A DNA stretch of 32,490 nucleotides from Cytophagaceae bacterium. GTDB taxonomy: Bacteria > Bacteroidota > Bacteroidia > Cytophagales > Flexibacteraceae. The position numbers were made by a program, and so were the translations under genes. The stretch lies in the NCBI GenBank assembly GCA_027485575.1, contig JAIXQU010000027.1, forward strand, positions 1 to 32,490. Reading direction: 5' to 3'. The notes below the pieces were generated by a model that was not told the DNA's origin, did not search any database, and worked only from the letters and a program-made list of their open reading frames with translations. Of this stretch, positions 15,801 to 24,037 are shown piece after piece. Each line of letters opens with the position of its first letter. Position 1 is the first letter of the stretch.

Positions 15801-16615
15801 TATGTCCTCGTTGCAGGGTCAAAATTCCAGGTTTCTGGTTCCTGACCATAAAACAAAACTCTGTCATTATCGCCAAAAATTCCATCTCCTCCATCCAGAA
15901 CCTTAATGGCAAGTTCATCCATATCCCCAAAATTATAATCACGTTTGGCTTCAGAAAGCATTTTTCCTCCATTTCCAAACATACGAATCAAGGAAGAATT
16001 CTTTCCGACCAGGTCTAACCCAAAAGGTGCCAATTCTGCTGCGCTAATGGAATAAACGCCTGAATTTACAATGCCTACTTTGACCCATTGACCTTGAGAA
16101 AGAAAACTGTTTTCATCGGTAGTTGTCCTTAAAGCTGAAACTGCAGGTCGATTTATTTCGGTGTAGTTTGCCTCCAGCTCGAAGCTTTCCAATTTTTCCC
16201 AGATTTGGTTGTTTTTTCTGATGAGTTTTATTTTAACTCTTGACCCCAGGCTTCTTTCGATTTCATATTTTTCAATGCCAAAAGAAGGAACTGAAAAAGA
16301 GGCCGATGTGTCAACACCTGAAATTTGCCAAAAAGGTATTTCTACCCATTTGCTGGTTTTGAACCTGCAGGATTGAACTTCTTTTCCTTTAAAAAACTCG
16401 GATTTTACCGGAACTTTAAAAAAAGCAGTTGATGTTCCGCAAGCTTCACAGGACAAAAAATCGGTGGACTTACCCTCAAAGTCAGTCGCTTTTGAAACAG
16501 GATACCAATTGATGGTTCCTTTTTGTGAAATAGTTAATTTGGGCTGGCATTGCCCTTGAATTTGAGAAGCCAGAAATATCGGGATGAAGCCCAGAATCGA
16601 CAACAGTGTTTTCAT
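12809..16615 (-). CDS. porU: Type IX secretion sortase PorU (C25 peptidase)
   Basis: This 1268-residue gingipain-like cysteine protease cleaves the C-terminal signal from T9SS cargo at the cell surface and links it to lipid or releases it. The C25 catalytic region is clear: His783 in YTGHGG and Cys817 in VTATCDFGRHDYP, 34 residues apart. An upstream LLLFGDCSYDYKDR block and a downstream AIGIMTTGRPVES block belong to the same domain. The C-terminus (FYPNPSFNEFYLE, then WDGLRSDGTKLPGGTYFCKV) is itself a type A T9SS sorting-like domain, as in known PorU. The ATG at 16613-16615 is chosen because AGGAAAT precedes it and a signal peptide (MKTLLSILGFIPIFLASQIQG) follows; the TTG-started extension to 16651 is unlikely. 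It lies between purS and porV. Confidence 0.93.
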   Translation of the reverse strand: MKTLLSILGFIPIFLASQIQGQCQPKLTISQKGTINWYPVSKATDFEGKSTDFLSCEACGTSTAFFKVPVKSEFFKGKEVQSCRFKTSKWVEIPFWQISGVDTSASFSVPSFGIEKYEIERSLGSRVKIKLIRKNNQIWEKLESFELEANYTEINRPAVSALRTTTDENSFLSQGQWVKVGIVNSGVYSISAAELAPFGLDLVGKNSSLIRMFGNGGKMLSEAKRDYNFGDMDELAIKVLDGGDGIFGDNDRVLFYGQEPETWNFDPATRTYAFKKNIYSDTSYYFITYSNEPGKRIANQPAATSPAVVSKSSFPERWIYSPDKVNVRSIGRDWYADVLDFTTSKDINFEAAGLLNDSLVKIRYQLMARSGVAYPFNLSAGGLSLPPNITPPTINLNGAAILTNYGNISAGTRSFTPAPGSGAININVLYDKQGNTQSLGYIDFIEANGYRSLAWRNQNFGFRSNSLLKEVAEFNLPGFPSNGEVWNVTNPSSATIQNIQNQRFSILDDTLLEFFAFTTSNLPKPLSYSVVQSQNLRGMAVPDLLIVAHPSFLIDANRLADFRRDFDGLDVEVVTPAQIYNEFSSGSQDITAIRNFAMHLYYKSPDPKLKYLLLFGDCSYDYKDRITNNTNYVPVYQSTASMNLYQSYASDDYYGILARTRGSWEVDENIDIGVGRLPAKTAQEAKAMVDKLKHYASSGLTLGDWRNQYTFVADNGDGCLHSSQADELSDILLLKNSNGNLKKVYLGAYEQVASPGGYTSPTCTNELINTINNGSLVVNYTGHGGETVWADEFLFTSEMAEGLTNINNLPFFVTATCDFGRHDYPTQTSGAESLVLNPNGGAIGIMTTGRPVESYSNLVMNTAFYNSLFRSLSGRMGDVQRLTKNLSSSKFSNRGFTLLGDPSARFAFPQDQIVINGLTGEDTIKGLELVELSGEIQKGGIKNSTFNGKADIILYDRPNTLAVKESPTSPRICNYDYQKNILYKGSVNVTSGDFLFKFFVSKDVSFDPGKGRIILYAKDTFQRRDANGSKFVNIGGINPNPRLDTKGPDIKLFMNDKSFIDYGLVGKDADLLVFLEDDSSGINVSGLGLGHNLTATLDDNEVYILNEYFQNDVGSYTKGSARYPLKNLSPGMHQIKVKGWDSFNNSSERAINFEVGIAEINGLVAKEIKFYPNPSFNEFYLELQNAYAGEEIEIKLVVYDIVGNQITDKVWIYDNSIARPGAFKELAWDGLRSDGTKLPGGTYFCKVAIKSNTDGAGYKINKKLILLR

Positions 16616-16667
16616 ATTTCCTTTAAACTCAATAATTAAAAAAAAATTCAAAAAATTTTTAAAAAAA

Positions 16668-16919
16668 TTAGTTCAGCTCAAGCTCAACTTTAAAATTCTC
16701 CATTATCACATTGGCTAACAGTCCTTTACTTGCCTCTGTTACTTTATCGAAGGCCAATTTTTCAGAATCTGCTTCTATTAAAAATTCGATTCTTTTTCCG
16801 ATTCTCACATTTTGGGCTGAACCAATCCCAATTTGATGTAATGCTTGTTCGACCGCCTTTCCCTGAGGATCTAGAATCTCTGGTTGAGGCATCACGGTAA
16901 CATTGGCTTTAAAAATCAT
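16668..16919 (-). CDS. purS: Phosphoribosylformylglycinamidine synthase subunit PurS
   Basis: This 83-residue protein is of normal PurS length. It starts MIFKANVTVMPQPEILDPQG and carries the family's KAVEQALHQIGI and VRIGKRIEFLIEA segments. PurS bridges the glutaminase PurQ and the synthetase PurL in the fourth step of purine synthesis. PurQ and PurL are not in this window, so it is unlinked from its partners. Its ATG overlaps the pssA stop as ATGA, which implies translational coupling, and porU starts 52 bases after its end. Confidence 0.9.
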   Translation of the reverse strand: MIFKANVTVMPQPEILDPQGKAVEQALHQIGIGSAQNVRIGKRIEFLIEADSEKLAFDKVTEASKGLLANVIMENFKVELELN

Positions 16920-17629
16920 TGCTTAGATAGAATATTGTTTAAAAAGGAGACAGCAAGATAAACCAAAAAGATGGAAGGAATTGCAGAAAGACCTAAAAAA
17001 ATCAAAAAAACAAGACCTGAGAGCAATAGGGTATACCTAAGCAAGTTGGCCTTAAGGTCATAATTTTTAAATTTTAAAGCAATAAGTGGAATTGGGGCAA
17101 CCAACCAGGCTGATGAAATTAAGGCGATTGCAGAAATGAAATATGCATTTTCCAAAAATAAAAAATTTCCCCGGTGAAAGCTTCCTATCAAAAAAACAAT
17201 AAAAAAAGTATTGGCTGGTGTTGGAACCCCTATGAAAGAATCTGTTTGCCGCGTGTCATTGTTAAAGATAGCAAGCCTTACAGAAGAAAAAATACTGATT
17301 AAAATAGCAACCAATGCGAAATTTTCATTTTGCTCATTGTGCATAAAGCGTTCTCTTAAAAACAAAAAAACGACCAGCGAGGGCAAAACTCCAAATGTTA
17401 CAGAATCAGCGAGTGAATCCAGGTCTTTGCCTATTTTAGAAGTTGAACCCAATAACCGGGCAACAAACCCATCAAAAAAATCAGCGATTCCTGCGACCAG
17501 AATTAAGATCTCCACCTGGCCAATTGCAATCGTTCCCTGGGTTGAAAGAAGAAAAATGCTGAGGACACCACATGCCAGATTTAGACATGTGAGCAAATTG
17601 GACAAGTTATTTCTGAACCATAAAATCAC
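16916..17629 (-). CDS. pssA: CDP-diacylglycerol-serine O-phosphatidyltransferase
   Basis: This 237-residue integral membrane enzyme makes phosphatidylserine, the precursor of phosphatidylethanolamine. The CDP-alcohol phosphotransferase signature is intact: DFFDGFVARLLG followed by SKIGKDLDSLADSVTFG, giving the D-x2-D-G-x2-A-R-x-G-x3-D-x3-D pattern. Six or so hydrophobic segments follow, with charged loops such as NNDTRQTDSF. The reading starts at a GTG (17627-17629), MILWFRNNLSNLLTCLNLACG, which fits family N-termini. It is the first gene of the pssA-purS-porU-porV run and is divergent from the permease on the plus strand. Confidence 0.92.
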   Translation of the reverse strand: MILWFRNNLSNLLTCLNLACGVLSIFLLSTQGTIAIGQVEILILVAGIADFFDGFVARLLGSTSKIGKDLDSLADSVTFGVLPSLVVFLFLRERFMHNEQNENFALVAILISIFSSVRLAIFNNDTRQTDSFIGVPTPANTFFIVFLIGSFHRGNFLFLENAYFISAIALISSAWLVAPIPLIALKFKNYDLKANLLRYTLLLSGLVFLIFLGLSAIPSIFLVYLAVSFLNNILSKQ

Positions 17630-17724
17630 CCGGCAAAAATATGAAATAAAGAGATTTTATTTTTTCCTTTTATAAGTTGGTGAAATTTGAATTTCAACCA
17701 AGTAAAATTCCCAAATTTGCCCCA

Positions 17725-18933
17725 ATGCTTGTTTTCAGGATTGCCTTCAGATATGTATTAGCGCTTAGGAAGTTTTCCACCACCCAAATTCTATCTCTGC
17801 TTGCTTTTTTAGGTATTTTTTTGGGCAGTATGTCTATGGTGATTGTTTTGTCCGCATTTAATGGCTTTGAGACTTTACTCAAGCAAATTTACCATCACCA
17901 GGACCCAGATCTAAAAATTGAATCTTTAAAAGGCAAGACTTTTAAACTCGATTCATCTACAATCCAAAAGATGGCCAGGATTTCAGGTTTAAAATCGGTT
18001 CAAAGCTGTTTATCAGATAAAGCATCTCTTCAATATGGTGATGGACAAATGGTTGTTGAACTGGTTGGGGTGCAGCCTGATTTTGTTGCAGTAAGCCGGA
18101 TGGACTCTCTGGTGAAAAAGGGAGATTTCTTAATCCAAAAGGGAGGAAACTCTTTTGGGCTCGTTTCCGAGTCTGTTCGAAATGCTTTGCAAATAAATCT
18201 CAACAACCAATTTGAATTTCTTGAGCTTTCTTACCCGAAAAGAAAAAAATTATTGAAGCTTGGCACTTCGAAGATTTTCAACACTTTAAATCTTGGAATT
18301 GCGGGTTTCATTCAAATGGATGAACCAAGAGTGTATGCCCCAATTGAGTCTGTGCGGCAAATTATGGATAAAGAGGATGGCCTTAGTTATCTCGAAATTT
18401 ACACAAATCAGGGTTCAGATTTAGAAAGGATTAAAGCCGAAATTCAGAAAATCATTGGGAAAGACTTTTCCATCAAGAATGAAATTGAACAACATGCTGA
18501 CCTTTTTAAAATTTTAAAAATTGAGAAACTTTTTGTTTTTCTGGCGCTTGGTTTTATTATTTTGATTTCCTCCTTTAATCTTTTTGTAAGCTGCAGCATG
18601 CTTGTTATTGATAAAAAGAAAGACCTTTTCACCTTAATGGCCCTTGGACTTAAACCCGAAAAAGTTTCGGGAATAATCCGGTATGCGGGTGGAATAATAG
18701 CCGTTTTAGGCCTTATACCTGGTTTATTGCTTGGATTTGGATTTTGCCTTGCCCAAAAATGGTATGGATTTGTTCCATTGGGTATGACTAGCACCTTGGT
18801 TGAAGCATACCCTATTGATATTCAAGCATTTGACTTCATTATAATTGCCGTCTGGGTGGCGGTTATTGCATTGGCTGCGGTATTTAATCCCTCAAAAAAA
18901 GCTCCTTTGCTGGCATTAAACAGAAATGTTTAA
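17725..18933 (+). CDS. FtsX/LolE-like ABC transporter permease
   Basis: This ~403-residue membrane protein has the MacB/LolE/FtsX layout: one N-terminal helix (ILSLLAFLGIFLGSMSMVIV, followed by LSAFNGFE), a large periplasmic domain of about 230 residues, then three helices (FVFLALGFIILISSFNLFV, GGIIAVLGLIPGLLLG, FDFIIIAVWVAVIALAAV). Family members extract lipoproteins from the inner membrane or transmit force across it. The N-terminal MLVFRIAFRYVLAL fits other family starts, so the ATG at 17725 is used; a TTG at 17677 or GTG at 17680 would add 15-16 residues. The partner ATPase is not adjacent. The stop overlaps the end of the convergent kinase gene by 4 bases. Confidence 0.85.
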   Translation: MLVFRIAFRYVLALRKFSTTQILSLLAFLGIFLGSMSMVIVLSAFNGFETLLKQIYHHQDPDLKIESLKGKTFKLDSSTIQKMARISGLKSVQSCLSDKASLQYGDGQMVVELVGVQPDFVAVSRMDSLVKKGDFLIQKGGNSFGLVSESVRNALQINLNNQFEFLELSYPKRKKLLKLGTSKIFNTLNLGIAGFIQMDEPRVYAPIESVRQIMDKEDGLSYLEIYTNQGSDLERIKAEIQKIIGKDFSIKNEIEQHADLFKILKIEKLFVFLALGFIILISSFNLFVSCSMLVIDKKKDLFTLMALGLKPEKVSGIIRYAGGIIAVLGLIPGLLLGFGFCLAQKWYGFVPLGMTSTLVEAYPIDIQAFDFIIIAVWVAVIALAAVFNPSKKAPLLALNRNV

Positions 18934-19970
18934 TTCTTGATGGAGAATAGTTTAAACGAAAAAACTGCCCCTTTTCCAGGTTTGCTAGAAACGAAAATTT
19001 TTGATTTGTGGGCCTCGATTATCTGACTGGCAATTGCGAGGCCCAAGCCAGAACCACCTTTATCCTTTGACCTGCTTTTTTCAACCCTGTAGAATCTTTC
19101 AAAGATTCGTTTTTGATCATCCGATGTGATCCCGGTTCCATTATCTTCAACCAGAACTTCAACACAATCTAATTCCTGGCGAACCTTCACCAGAACATAC
19201 CCTCCCTCGTCAAAACCATACTTAATTCCATTTTCAACAAGGTTTCTCAATACCTGAAAAATTCTCTTCTGGTCTGCTATAACCAGGATAGGCTTTTCTA
19301 CATTTCGGTCTGAGATTAGCTTCATTTTCTTTTTGGATGCCTTTTTATCCAACTGATCAAAAACTTCATTTACAATTTGAAAAATATCAAATTGTTCCTT
19401 TTTCATTTTGGCAGCACCCATTTCTATTTCAGACAATGTCAAAAGATCCTGAACCAATTCATCTAAGCCATCCAAACTTTTTGCTGCCTTTTTCAGGAAC
19501 TTTTCTGAGACTTCTGCATCATCTTTTGCCCCATCCAAAAGTGTATAAATGTATCCCTGAGCGGCAAAAATTGGTGTTTTTAACTCATGACTGATGTCCG
19601 CGATAAACTCTTTACGGTAGGTTTCATTCTTTTTAAGGTCTTCAATCTCCTTTTGCTTGAGTTGAGCAAACAAGGTTATTTCTCTATTCAGGCTTTCAAT
19701 AGGGCTCAACTTAAAACCATTCCCTGATTTTGGAAACTTAAAATCCTTCTTTTTTAACTTTTCAAAGAGCGTGTTTATCTTAAATAACTCTTTGAAAATA
19801 AGGTATTCTACTGTAAAATAGATCAACAGGAAAGAGCTGGTAAGCGAAATCAGAAAAGCAGTAGCTACTGAAGTTGACGGCGTATTGGGAACCAGGCTAC
19901 AAAACGAGGCTGTCGAAATTGCTATGAAAAGCGAAAGAACAAACGATATAAACCTGGGCTGGATAAACAT
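18930..19970 (-). CDS. Membrane sensor histidine kinase (PhoR-like)
   Basis: This 346-residue kinase has two N-terminal membrane helices (about 8-28 and 34-54) joined by only a few residues, so it has almost no periplasmic sensor domain. The HisKA box follows, FIADISHELKTP with His128 as phosphorylation site. The HATPase domain contains NLVENGIKYG (N box), VEDNGTGI (G1), FERFY (F box) and GGSGLGLAIA (G2). It phosphorylates the regulator encoded 24 bases upstream in the same transcript. Signals may be sensed within the membrane or through a partner protein. Convergent overlap with the permease gene at 18930-18933. Confidence 0.92.
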   Translation of the reverse strand: MFIQPRFISFVLSLFIAISTASFCSLVPNTPSTSVATAFLISLTSSFLLIYFTVEYLIFKELFKINTLFEKLKKKDFKFPKSGNGFKLSPIESLNREITLFAQLKQKEIEDLKKNETYRKEFIADISHELKTPIFAAQGYIYTLLDGAKDDAEVSEKFLKKAAKSLDGLDELVQDLLTLSEIEMGAAKMKKEQFDIFQIVNEVFDQLDKKASKKKMKLISDRNVEKPILVIADQKRIFQVLRNLVENGIKYGFDEGGYVLVKVRQELDCVEVLVEDNGTGITSDDQKRIFERFYRVEKSRSKDKGGSGLGLAIASQIIEAHKSKIFVSSKPGKGAVFSFKLFSIKN

Positions 19971-19994
19971 ATTGGAGGCCCAATATCATAAAAA

Positions 19995-20693
19995 TTATGA
20001 ATCTATTTTATATTCGAATTTGTAGCCGACTCCTTTGGTCGTTGAAATATATCCTTCCCCAATCTTTTCCCTCACTTTCCTGATATGGACATCTACCGTT
20101 CTGGAAAGTACATACACGTCTGATCCCCAAATATTTATAAGAAGGTCGTCTCTTGAAAATACTTTATTGGGATTTTGAGCAAGAAAAAGAAGAAGTTCAA
20201 ATTCCTTTTTTGGAAAACTTAATAATTTTCCTTTCAGGTAAACGGAGTAACTAGACTTTTCGATAACCAGATTGCCGATTGAAATAGGTGCAACTTCTTC
20301 AACCTGGGTTTTAGTTCTTCGAAACAGAGCGTTAATTCTACTTATTAATGCCCGTGGTTTAATTGGCTTGTTGATATAATCATCTGCTCCTACCGCAAAT
20401 CCTGCAACTTCCGAATACTCTTCTGACCTTGAGGTTAGAAAAACAATAAAACTATTTTTAAGAGCGGGAATCTCTTTTAGTTGCCTGCAAGCCTCAACTC
20501 CATCCATCACAGGCATCATAATGTCCAATAAAATAATGTTTGGCTGAAAAGCCCGGGCTACTTCCAGCGCCCTCTTTCCGTTTTCAGCAGTCCTGACTTC
20601 AAACCCTTCTTTGGTAAGATTATATTGCAATAACTCAACTATATCGGGTTCATCGTCTACAATTAAAGCTCTATAACCATTTTTTGCTGCCAT
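19995..20693 (-). CDS. OmpR/PhoB-type response regulator
   Basis: This 232-residue two-domain regulator has a receiver domain (VDDEPD acidic pocket, phosphorylated Asp57 in NIILLDIMMP, conserved Thr in VFLTSRS, Lys in INKPIKPRAL) and a C-terminal winged-helix domain (about 135-232) with LSFPKKEFELL and SRTVDVHIRKVREKIGEG, then the GVGYKF end typical of the OmpR/PhoB class. It precedes its kinase and is preceded by the TlpA-like gene (10 bases). The target genes are unknown; the adjacent envelope genes are candidates. Confidence 0.94.
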   Translation of the reverse strand: MAAKNGYRALIVDDEPDIVELLQYNLTKEGFEVRTAENGKRALEVARAFQPNIILLDIMMPVMDGVEACRQLKEIPALKNSFIVFLTSRSEEYSEVAGFAVGADDYINKPIKPRALISRINALFRRTKTQVEEVAPISIGNLVIEKSSYSVYLKGKLLSFPKKEFELLLFLAQNPNKVFSRDDLLINIWGSDVYVLSRTVDVHIRKVREKIGEGYISTTKGVGYKFEYKIDS

Positions 20694-20703
20694 TTTTTAA
20701 TTT

Positions 20704-22056
20704 TTAAGGTTCGAGAAGCTCCTTCAATTTTTCTTCTAAAGCAGGGCCCCTTAAATTTTTTGCTATTATTTTTCCTTCCTTGTTAAGTAAAAAAGTTGCT
20801 GGAATGCCTCTAACCTGATAAAGTGCTGCTCCCTCCGAGCCCCATCCTTTTAAATCTGAAACATGATTGTTCCAAATCAATCCATCCTTTGCTATGGCTG
20901 CAAGCCATTTTTCTTTACTTTGGTCCAATGAAACGCTAAAAACTGTGAACCCTTTTGATTCATATTTATTGTATGCCTTCACCACAGTTGGATTTTCTTG
21001 TCTGCAAGGTCCGCACCAGGAAGCCCAAAAATCCAATAAAACCACTTTGCCTCTTAAACTGCTAAGCTTGTAAGGCTTTCCGTCTCTATCTGCCAAAGCA
21101 ATATCGGGGGCCATTTCACCAACAGACGGAGGTCCTGGAGGAAACTGCTTTAAGAACTCAGTAGATCTTGTTCCTGGTATTTCAGATGAATATCGTTTCG
21201 CGATTTCAAAGGCTGCATTTAATCCTTGCTGTTCTAATGGTTGCAAAGCTTTGGCCACAGATCGAAGAGCAATTTCCCTGGCCATTGTCTTTGGCCTTGT
21301 TAATTTAATTACTTGATCCCCAAGTATTACCCATTTATCCGGATCTGAATCACCAAACTTTTGAAATAAAGTTGAAACTCTGTTATCCCAAACATTTGCC
21401 CTTAAATTTTCTAAGTCCTCAAAATCCTCCGCCGTAATAAAATTTTCTGCACTGGTTGAAGGCTCAGAGGAAAGCAATTTGAAGTATTTTCCAACATACA
21501 AGTCTTTGCTTTCACTTTGAAACGAAATCAATTTTAGCTGGAAGTCTTTCATCAATGAATCTGCTTTGGTCTGCAAGGCTCTTAAACCAATATCAAATGC
21601 AGCTTTATCTTTTTGCGCCAAAGGGGTTAGATTCCTGTATTTGGTTTCCAAAACCCTCATTTCGAAATTCACTCTTGTGTTCAATGTCCTATATTGGACA
21701 TAGTTTTTATTTTCTTCTGAATTTGAAAATCTGGCTTCTTCCCAGTTTTTATCGTCGATTTCCATCTCCACATTTTCTCCTCCTAAAACCAAAGAGGAGG
21801 AATTTTCCCTTGTAAAACCCAATTTATACATTCCTCTTGGAAAAGAGTTCTCTTTGGAGTTAAAAACAAATTTTCCGGATTTTAAGGCAACCGAATCAAA
21901 ATCTAAAAGAATATCTCCTTGAAAAGCAAAAAGATAAATCTTCTTTGGGGGATTGGTAGATTTAATTTTTCCTTTAACTGAGGCAGAAAAAGCTGAACTC
22001 GCCCCGAAAAGCAAACAGAATAAAAATAGAAAAATATTTTTTGGATTAGAATCCAT
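20704..22056 (-). CDS. TlpA-like periplasmic thiol-disulfide protein with N-terminal DUF4369-like domain
   Basis: This 450-residue exported protein has a signal peptide MDSNPKNIFLFLFCLLFG, ASSAFSA. Residues ~25-130 look like the DUF4369 beta domain common in Bacteroidota (KIYLFAFQGDILLDFDSVAL, GGENVEMEIDD). A helical middle follows, then a C-terminal AhpC/TSA-thioredoxin domain from about 310 (MAPDIALADRDGKPYKLSSL) with Cys348 and Cys351 in FWASWCGPCRQEN and the cis-proline site GIPATFLL. It probably reduces disulfides or serves cytochrome maturation in the periplasm. The ATG at 22054-22056 is preferred over the TTG two codons upstream. It lies directly upstream of the two-component pair. Confidence 0.9.
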   Translation of the reverse strand: MDSNPKNIFLFLFCLLFGASSAFSASVKGKIKSTNPPKKIYLFAFQGDILLDFDSVALKSGKFVFNSKENSFPRGMYKLGFTRENSSSLVLGGENVEMEIDDKNWEEARFSNSEENKNYVQYRTLNTRVNFEMRVLETKYRNLTPLAQKDKAAFDIGLRALQTKADSLMKDFQLKLISFQSESKDLYVGKYFKLLSSEPSTSAENFITAEDFEDLENLRANVWDNRVSTLFQKFGDSDPDKWVILGDQVIKLTRPKTMAREIALRSVAKALQPLEQQGLNAAFEIAKRYSSEIPGTRSTEFLKQFPPGPPSVGEMAPDIALADRDGKPYKLSSLRGKVVLLDFWASWCGPCRQENPTVVKAYNKYESKGFTVFSVSLDQSKEKWLAAIAKDGLIWNNHVSDLKGWGSEGAALYQVRGIPATFLLNKEGKIIAKNLRGPALEEKLKELLEP

Positions 22057-22161
22057 AATCAAAGTGTAAAATAATGAAATACAATGTTAAGACAGTGTAA
22101 CCTTTTTGCAAGCAATGAGTCTGCCAATTTCAGCTGAATCATAGGTTTTCTGCCAAAAAAT

Positions 22162-22959
22162 CTATTTTTTAAAACTAATTGGATATTTAAGCCTTTCGTA
22201 GCCTACCATATCAAGGTCTACAGAACCTAAAAGCAGTTCTGCCTCGACTTTTAATGGAATTCGGTTTGAGTCATTTGAAATCCACATTTTTATGGGATTC
22301 TCACCCCTGAAAAGACTATTCTCAGGCATTATCGGACTGATTATAAAGGTGTTAATCTTACCAAATTTTGTCTTTACAATTTCTTTACCGAGGTACAAAA
22401 TTTTAAAATCATAGGTTTTATTCTCAAAAATGCCTCGCAGCCTGATTGTGTCTTTACTCTTGAAATCTTCATAATTCTGCAATCTCAAAAAATAATACCC
22501 GCTTACCATATCTAATATGTTAGGAGAAATGTCGATTTCCTGTGGTGGATTTCCTTCATCTCTAATGCTTGCTTTGTTGGTTGCGTAATCGAAATAGGTT
22601 TCTTCCTTTTTCTGGTATTTATTTTCCGAAATGCTTCTGAAGGCCTTTTGAGGCTTAAACTCTGTGGTATCAAAATAGGCACCATAAATATTTTTTATTT
22701 TTACAATACTTCTGAAAGCCCCGGTAGAATTACCTGTAATCTCAGCTCGAAAACACACTTTTTTGTTCACGAAATAGTACTTGTCTGTCAATGCCATTGT
22801 GGCTTCTCCAGCGGTGAAAAAGCCATAATGAATTCTATAATGAATTTTTTCGCCTGGCAAATAGGTTGGCTCAAAGAGCCTTCCCTTTGGTTTTGTAGAG
22901 GTAAAAAACATACAAATTGCCCCTAAAATGATGGAATGAAAAGCGGACTTTGCTAACAA
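22162..22959 (-). CDS. DUF3108 domain protein, exported
   Basis: This 265-residue protein belongs to the DUF3108 family of uncharacterised periplasmic beta-barrel-like proteins. It carries YLPGEKIHYRIHYGFFTAGE, the usual opening, then RAEITGNSTGAFRSI and KMWISNDSNRIPLKVEAELLLGS, the usual closing. A hydrophobic N-terminus (FHSIILGAICMFF) serves as signal or anchor. The only upstream start in frame is a TTG at 22957-22959; an ATG 16 codons later would remove most of the hydrophobic stretch, so the TTG is favoured. Function unknown. It may be transcribed with the TlpA-like gene, 105 bases away. Confidence 0.85.
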   Translation of the reverse strand: MLAKSAFHSIILGAICMFFTSTKPKGRLFEPTYLPGEKIHYRIHYGFFTAGEATMALTDKYYFVNKKVCFRAEITGNSTGAFRSIVKIKNIYGAYFDTTEFKPQKAFRSISENKYQKKEETYFDYATNKASIRDEGNPPQEIDISPNILDMVSGYYFLRLQNYEDFKSKDTIRLRGIFENKTYDFKILYLGKEIVKTKFGKINTFIISPIMPENSLFRGENPIKMWISNDSNRIPLKVEAELLLGSVDLDMVGYERLKYPISFKK

Positions 22960-22994
22960 ATTAACTTTTTATTTTTCTTAGATTATGCAAAGTA

Positions 22995-23031
22995 AACGCT
23001 ATAAAGGTAAATGACCTTGTTAAGTAGCGTT
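22995..23031. repeat. Bulged hairpin between the deacetylase and DUF3108 genes
   Basis: Outer arms AACGCTA/TAGCGTT and inner arms AAGGT/ACCTT form a two-part stem. It may weakly terminate the deacetylase transcript, but the T run after the stem on the minus strand is poor. Confidence 0.4.
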
Positions 23032-23066
23032 AAAAAAAATAAAGGAATCTACTTTGATATTGAACT

Positions 23067-23969
23067 TCAGAAAAATAGGTTCATGGCTGTCCGAAAGGTA
23101 TTACAATGAGCCTCAACTATATCTGTCAGCAATGTTGAGTAACCCCCTCCCATTACCACTACAACAGGAACTTTATTCGAATAACAATTCTTTAAAACCA
23201 GATTGTCTCTTTCGAGGCACCCATTTCTGGTTATTTTGAGCCTACCCAATCTATCTGTTTCAAGTATGTCTACTCCAGCCTGATAAAAGACAAAATCCGG
23301 CTCAATATCCTGAAAAAGTTTTGGAATCTGGTAGGCCAATAAGGATAAATAACGGGTGTCATCAATGCCATCTGGTAAGCCTATGTCCAAATCAGAATTT
23401 TCTTTTCTCAGAGGATAATTGTTTTGCCCATGCATTGAAAAGGTAAAAATCCTTTCCTCTTTTGAGAAAATAGAAGCAGTTCCATTTCCTTGATGAACGT
23501 CCAGGTCAATGATTAGAATTCTATTTCTTAAGCCCTTGTAAAGAAGATAATTTGCAGCAACAGAAATGTCATTCAAAATACAAAATCCCTCTCCACTTTC
23601 ATAAAAAGCATGGTGAGTTCCTCCGGCAACATTAAAAGCTATCTGATTTTTAAGGGCAAAGCAAGCACAATCAATGGTGCCCTGGGTGATGGTTAGCTCT
23701 CTTTTGAAAAGCTCTTTTGAAAATGGAAATCCAATTTTCCGAACCATTTGAGGAGCTATATTTTCTGTTTCAAGGTCATCAAAATACTGCTCTGAATGTG
23801 TAAGAAGAGCGACATCCTTTTCAAGTAATTCGGGTTTGAAAAGTTGGCTTGATGCAATACTTCCTTCATATTCAAGCTGCTCAGGAATCAATTCATATTT
23901 TTCCATTGGAAATCTGTGACCAGAAGGCAGTGGATGACAATAGTTTGGAGACCAGGCTATTTTAAGCAT
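23067..23969 (-). CDS. Histone deacetylase family protein (class IV-like)
   Basis: This 300-residue zinc amidohydrolase has the arginase/deacetylase fold. The start MLKIAWSPNYCHPLPSGHRF, PMEKY is typical of the HDAC11-like bacterial branch. Catalytic His119-His120 (GGTHHAFYESGEGFC), zinc ligands Asp157 and His159 (DLDVHQGNGT), the third Asp in the AGVD motif and the closing Tyr in MGGGYS are all present, so the enzyme should be active. Bacterial members remove acyl groups from proteins, polyamines or acetoin-related substrates; the substrate here is unknown. It follows the FtsE-type ATPase gene on the same strand after 68 bases. Confidence 0.9.
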   Translation of the reverse strand: MLKIAWSPNYCHPLPSGHRFPMEKYELIPEQLEYEGSIASSQLFKPELLEKDVALLTHSEQYFDDLETENIAPQMVRKIGFPFSKELFKRELTITQGTIDCACFALKNQIAFNVAGGTHHAFYESGEGFCILNDISVAANYLLYKGLRNRILIIDLDVHQGNGTASIFSKEERIFTFSMHGQNNYPLRKENSDLDIGLPDGIDDTRYLSLLAYQIPKLFQDIEPDFVFYQAGVDILETDRLGRLKITRNGCLERDNLVLKNCYSNKVPVVVVMGGGYSTLLTDIVEAHCNTFRTAMNLFF

Positions 23970-24037
23970 AAGGAATCAGTTTATTTTAGAAAATGACTGA
24001 CCTAATAAAAACAGGAGGAAATAAAAACGAGATTGAC

